This document shows, piece by piece, positions 13,540-14,983 of a stretch of DNA of 14,983 bases. The notes under the pieces were generated by a model. It had not been told where the DNA came from. It did not search any database and saw nothing but the letters and a program-made list of their open reading frames with translations. Location: the NCBI GenBank assembly GCA_003241475.1, contig QFQB01000044.1, positions 1-14,983 of the forward strand, written 5' to 3'. How positions within the stretch are numbered: the first letter of the stretch is position 1; each line of letters opens with the position of its first letter. Source of the DNA: Micavibrio aeruginosavorus (GTDB taxonomy: Bacteria > Pseudomonadota > Alphaproteobacteria > Micavibrionales > Micavibrionaceae). A program made the translations under genes and the position numbers.

Positions 13540-13597
13540 TCGTTAGGCTCCGCTTCATGCAACACTCCGGTTCAGCCTTCCTGCAAGGAAAACGCTG

Positions 13598-14368
13598 ATG
13601 GTTACGGCAAAAGAATATGTGCGTTTTGAGCGCCAGATAGAACTTTGCGGTATAGGGAGCGAAGGCCAAACTCGGATTTTTCAGTCCAAAATTTTACTGG
13701 TTGGTGCAGGGGGATTGGGTTGTCCCGTTTCTGCCTATCTTGTTGCTGCAGGTGTAGGTCAGCTAACGGTTATGGATGATGACCTCATTAGTGTATCGAA
13801 CCTGCAACGGCAGATACTCTATGATACCGATCAGATAAAAAGGTCCAAAGTGCTCTCTTTGAAGGATCGTCTGGAGAAGTTGAATCCTGAATGTAAAATT
13901 AGTGCCATAGAAAAACGATTGAATGATGATAACGCACGGGAGTTCGTTAAAAACCACGATATAGTGATTGATGGGAGCGATAATTTCAAAACGCGCTATC
14001 TGCTCAACGAGGTATGTTATCAGGAAAAGAAGCCACTTATATCTGGTGCGATTTTACAGTACGACGGGCAAGTATATGTGTTTCATGCCAGCGAAAAAGA
14101 CAATCCATGTTATCGCTGCCTCTATCCCGAAGAGCCTACAGCTTTTCAAGTTCCATCTTGCACAGAAAATGCCATCCTTGGTCCTGTTGCTGGAGTAATA
14201 GGTACAATGATGGCAACAGAAACACTGAAAACAATTACTAATGTAGGAAGTAATCTATACCAGACCGTGCTTTTATACAGCGCGTTGGACAGCACTTTTA
14301 GGAAGGTCAAGTACACTAAAAAAGCCAATTGCCAAACGTGCGGGGCAAAAGTTGACCTGCAATATTGA
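13598..14368 (+). CDS. MoeB/ThiF/HesA-type E1-like adenylyltransferase
   Basis: This 256-aa enzyme should adenylate the C-terminal glycine of a ubiquitin-like sulfur carrier (MoaD or ThiS) for molybdopterin or thiamine synthesis. RFERQIELCGIGSEGQTRI is the family N-terminus; GAGGLG (36-41) binds ATP; SNLQRQIL holds the catalytic Arg and Gln; VIDGSDNFKTRYLLN and PSCTENAILGPVAGVIG (with C188 as the candidate thioester Cys) follow; CYRC (171-174) and CQTC (245-248) form the zinc site. There is no rhodanese domain. AAGGA lies nine bases before the ATG. MoeB and ThiF cannot be separated from this alone. It is unlikely to be the peptide cluster's cyclodehydratase partner, since it lacks a leader-binding domain and stands outside the bracketed segment. 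Its last bases overlap the following cyclase gene. Confidence 0.93.
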   Translation: MVTAKEYVRFERQIELCGIGSEGQTRIFQSKILLVGAGGLGCPVSAYLVAAGVGQLTVMDDDLISVSNLQRQILYDTDQIKRSKVLSLKDRLEKLNPECKISAIEKRLNDDNAREFVKNHDIVIDGSDNFKTRYLLNEVCYQEKKPLISGAILQYDGQVYVFHASEKDNPCYRCLYPEEPTAFQVPSCTENAILGPVAGVIGTMMATETLKTITNVGSNLYQTVLLYSALDSTFRKVKYTKKANCQTCGAKVDLQY

Positions 14369-14983
14369 AAGAGAAACAAAACTTTTCATTACAGTGATGT
14401 TTATAGACATCGCTTCCTCGACACAGCTTTTTTCGAAAATGGATGATGAAGATGTTGCGGCAATATTTTCTGATTTCGTAGAAAAATGCACATCAATAAT
14501 TACAAAACATAATGGTGTCGTAAACCAGACGATGGGAGATGGCATTTATGCGGTCTTTGGTTTAGATAAAAAAAATTCCGAGCATCAATGCCTCATGGCG
14601 TGCTTGGCAGCACAGGAAGTTCTAAAAACTTTTCGAGAAAATCTAAAGGTAAGAATTGGCGTTCACTCCGGCTATTGCGTTTTGATCGATCAAAAATTCA
14701 AAACGCAAAATGCGCTGTTTCCTCTGGTCGGGGAAGTTATAAACATCGCGGCTCACATTTGCGGTATGGCCTCACCAAATGGTTTTTTTATCAGTGAAGA
14801 TAGTTATGAAACAATGAAGGATTCTTTGGAGGTCTTTCCAGCTGGTTTGTTCATAAATAAGGAAGGGATTCAAAAAAAGGTTTTTTCAACCAAGGATAGT
14901 ATTGACTTCCTCAAGAGGTTTAATGTCATGAAAGGCGACATCTTGCTTCGATACTTTGGTCGAAACGAAGAGGTCGAGACACT
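14352..14983 (+). CDS. Class III nucleotide cyclase, probably fused to an ATPase domain (partial, runs off the window)
   Basis: The open frame has no stop before the window end. ERETKLFITVMFIDIASSTQ and QTMGDGIYAVFG give the two metal-binding Asp residues (D19 and D63 from the proposed start) of adenylate/guanylate cyclases. VGEVINIAAHICGMA aligns with the family's VNxAARL block, but the Arg that stabilises the transition state is His here. At the window end, LLRYFGRNEEVETL looks like the FVGRxxEL entry of AAA/NACHT-type ATPase domains found behind such cyclases in large signalling proteins. The start is most likely TTG at 14352, overlapping the ThiF-like gene by 17 bp; GTG 14394 and ATG 14397 would cut into the first strand of the domain. 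The catalytic state is uncertain. Confidence 0.75.
   Translation, partial: MTCNIERETKLFITVMFIDIASSTQLFSKMDDEDVAAIFSDFVEKCTSIITKHNGVVNQTMGDGIYAVFGLDKKNSEHQCLMACLAAQEVLKTFRENLKVRIGVHSGYCVLIDQKFKTQNALFPLVGEVINIAAHICGMASPNGFFISEDSYETMKDSLEVFPAGLFINKEGIQKKVFSTKDSIDFLKRFNVMKGDILLRYFGRNEEVET

Noticed and set aside
13443..13597. TPP riboswitch or other leader RNA before the ThiF-like gene
   Set aside because: No CTGAGA or similar conserved TPP-core sequence is present; only a candidate promoter is visible.
13420..13629. 69-codon plus-strand frame upstream of and into the ThiF-like gene
   Set aside because: It starts inside a terminator, has low-complexity aromatic composition and overlaps a well-supported start at 13598.
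13598..14368. ThiF-like enzyme as the YcaO partner of the peptide cluster
   Set aside because: It has the MoeB/ThiF layout with both zinc CxxC pairs and no leader-binding domain, and lies beyond the right-hand repeat and a separate regulator gene.
1..14983. CRISPR array
   Set aside because: No regularly spaced repeat units were seen; the only long repeat is the pair of recombinase tails.

Overview
The window looks like part of an alphaproteobacterial chromosome. The evidence is indirect: the HTH regulator has the QQ(I/V)QKYE-type recognition helix common in that class, there are two remnants of a serine-recombinase C-terminal tail of a kind I associate with that class, and the peptide cluster resembles the rhizobial trifolitoxin type. 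Base composition is fairly AT-rich, especially in the intergenic regions, so a low- to mid-GC member or an acquired island is likely. Genus cannot be told from the sequence.

Layout. Positions 1-315 hold a decayed recombinase tail (copy A) and the gltX promoter region. gltX (316-1845) is a full-length but divergent glutamyl-tRNA synthetase. Converging on it is a minus-strand pair: a clavaminate-synthase-like/TauD-type Fe(II)/2-oxoglutarate dioxygenase (3076-3924) followed by a 405-aa unrecognised protein with an HExxH zincin motif (1856-3073). An AT-rich divergent promoter region (3925-4013) separates them from a plus-strand gene cluster. That cluster opens with an unlisted 44-codon gene (4014-4148) ending in Glu-Gln-Cys-Cys-Ile-Arg, preceded by a strong Shine-Dalgarno and followed at once by an intrinsic terminator. 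Eight tightly packed genes follow: a metallo-beta-lactamase-fold protein with an altered metal motif, two SagB-like flavoprotein homologues, a canonical short SagB dehydrogenase, a YcaO cyclodehydratase, a fourth SagB-like protein, a GNAT acetyltransferase and a zinc deacylase of the AspA/AstE/DoeB type.

I read 1856-11962 as one RiPP (ribosomally made, post-translationally modified peptide) azol(in)e cluster. The small gene gives the substrate; YcaO would convert the Cys residues to thiazolines; SagB-type enzymes would dehydrogenate; the dioxygenase, MBL protein, GNAT and deacylase are candidate tailoring, maturation or immunity functions. The most striking feature is that four SagB homologues are present and three carry complementary halves of the usual FMN-site motifs. 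The gltX next door could be a resistant target copy, but it could also be the ordinary housekeeping gene.

Positions 11963-12581 contain no gene but are full of structure: a terminator, palindromes, repeated AACAGGGAA units and copy B of the recombinase tail. Copies A and B are direct repeats about 12.28 kb apart, with 86 of the first 100 bases identical by hand count, and they bracket gltX plus the whole cluster. To the right lie a 71-aa orphan protein (minus strand), an XRE-type HTH regulator with a palindrome upstream, a MoeB/ThiF-type E1-like adenylyltransferase, and the start of a class III nucleotide cyclase that runs off the window and appears to lead into an ATPase-type domain.
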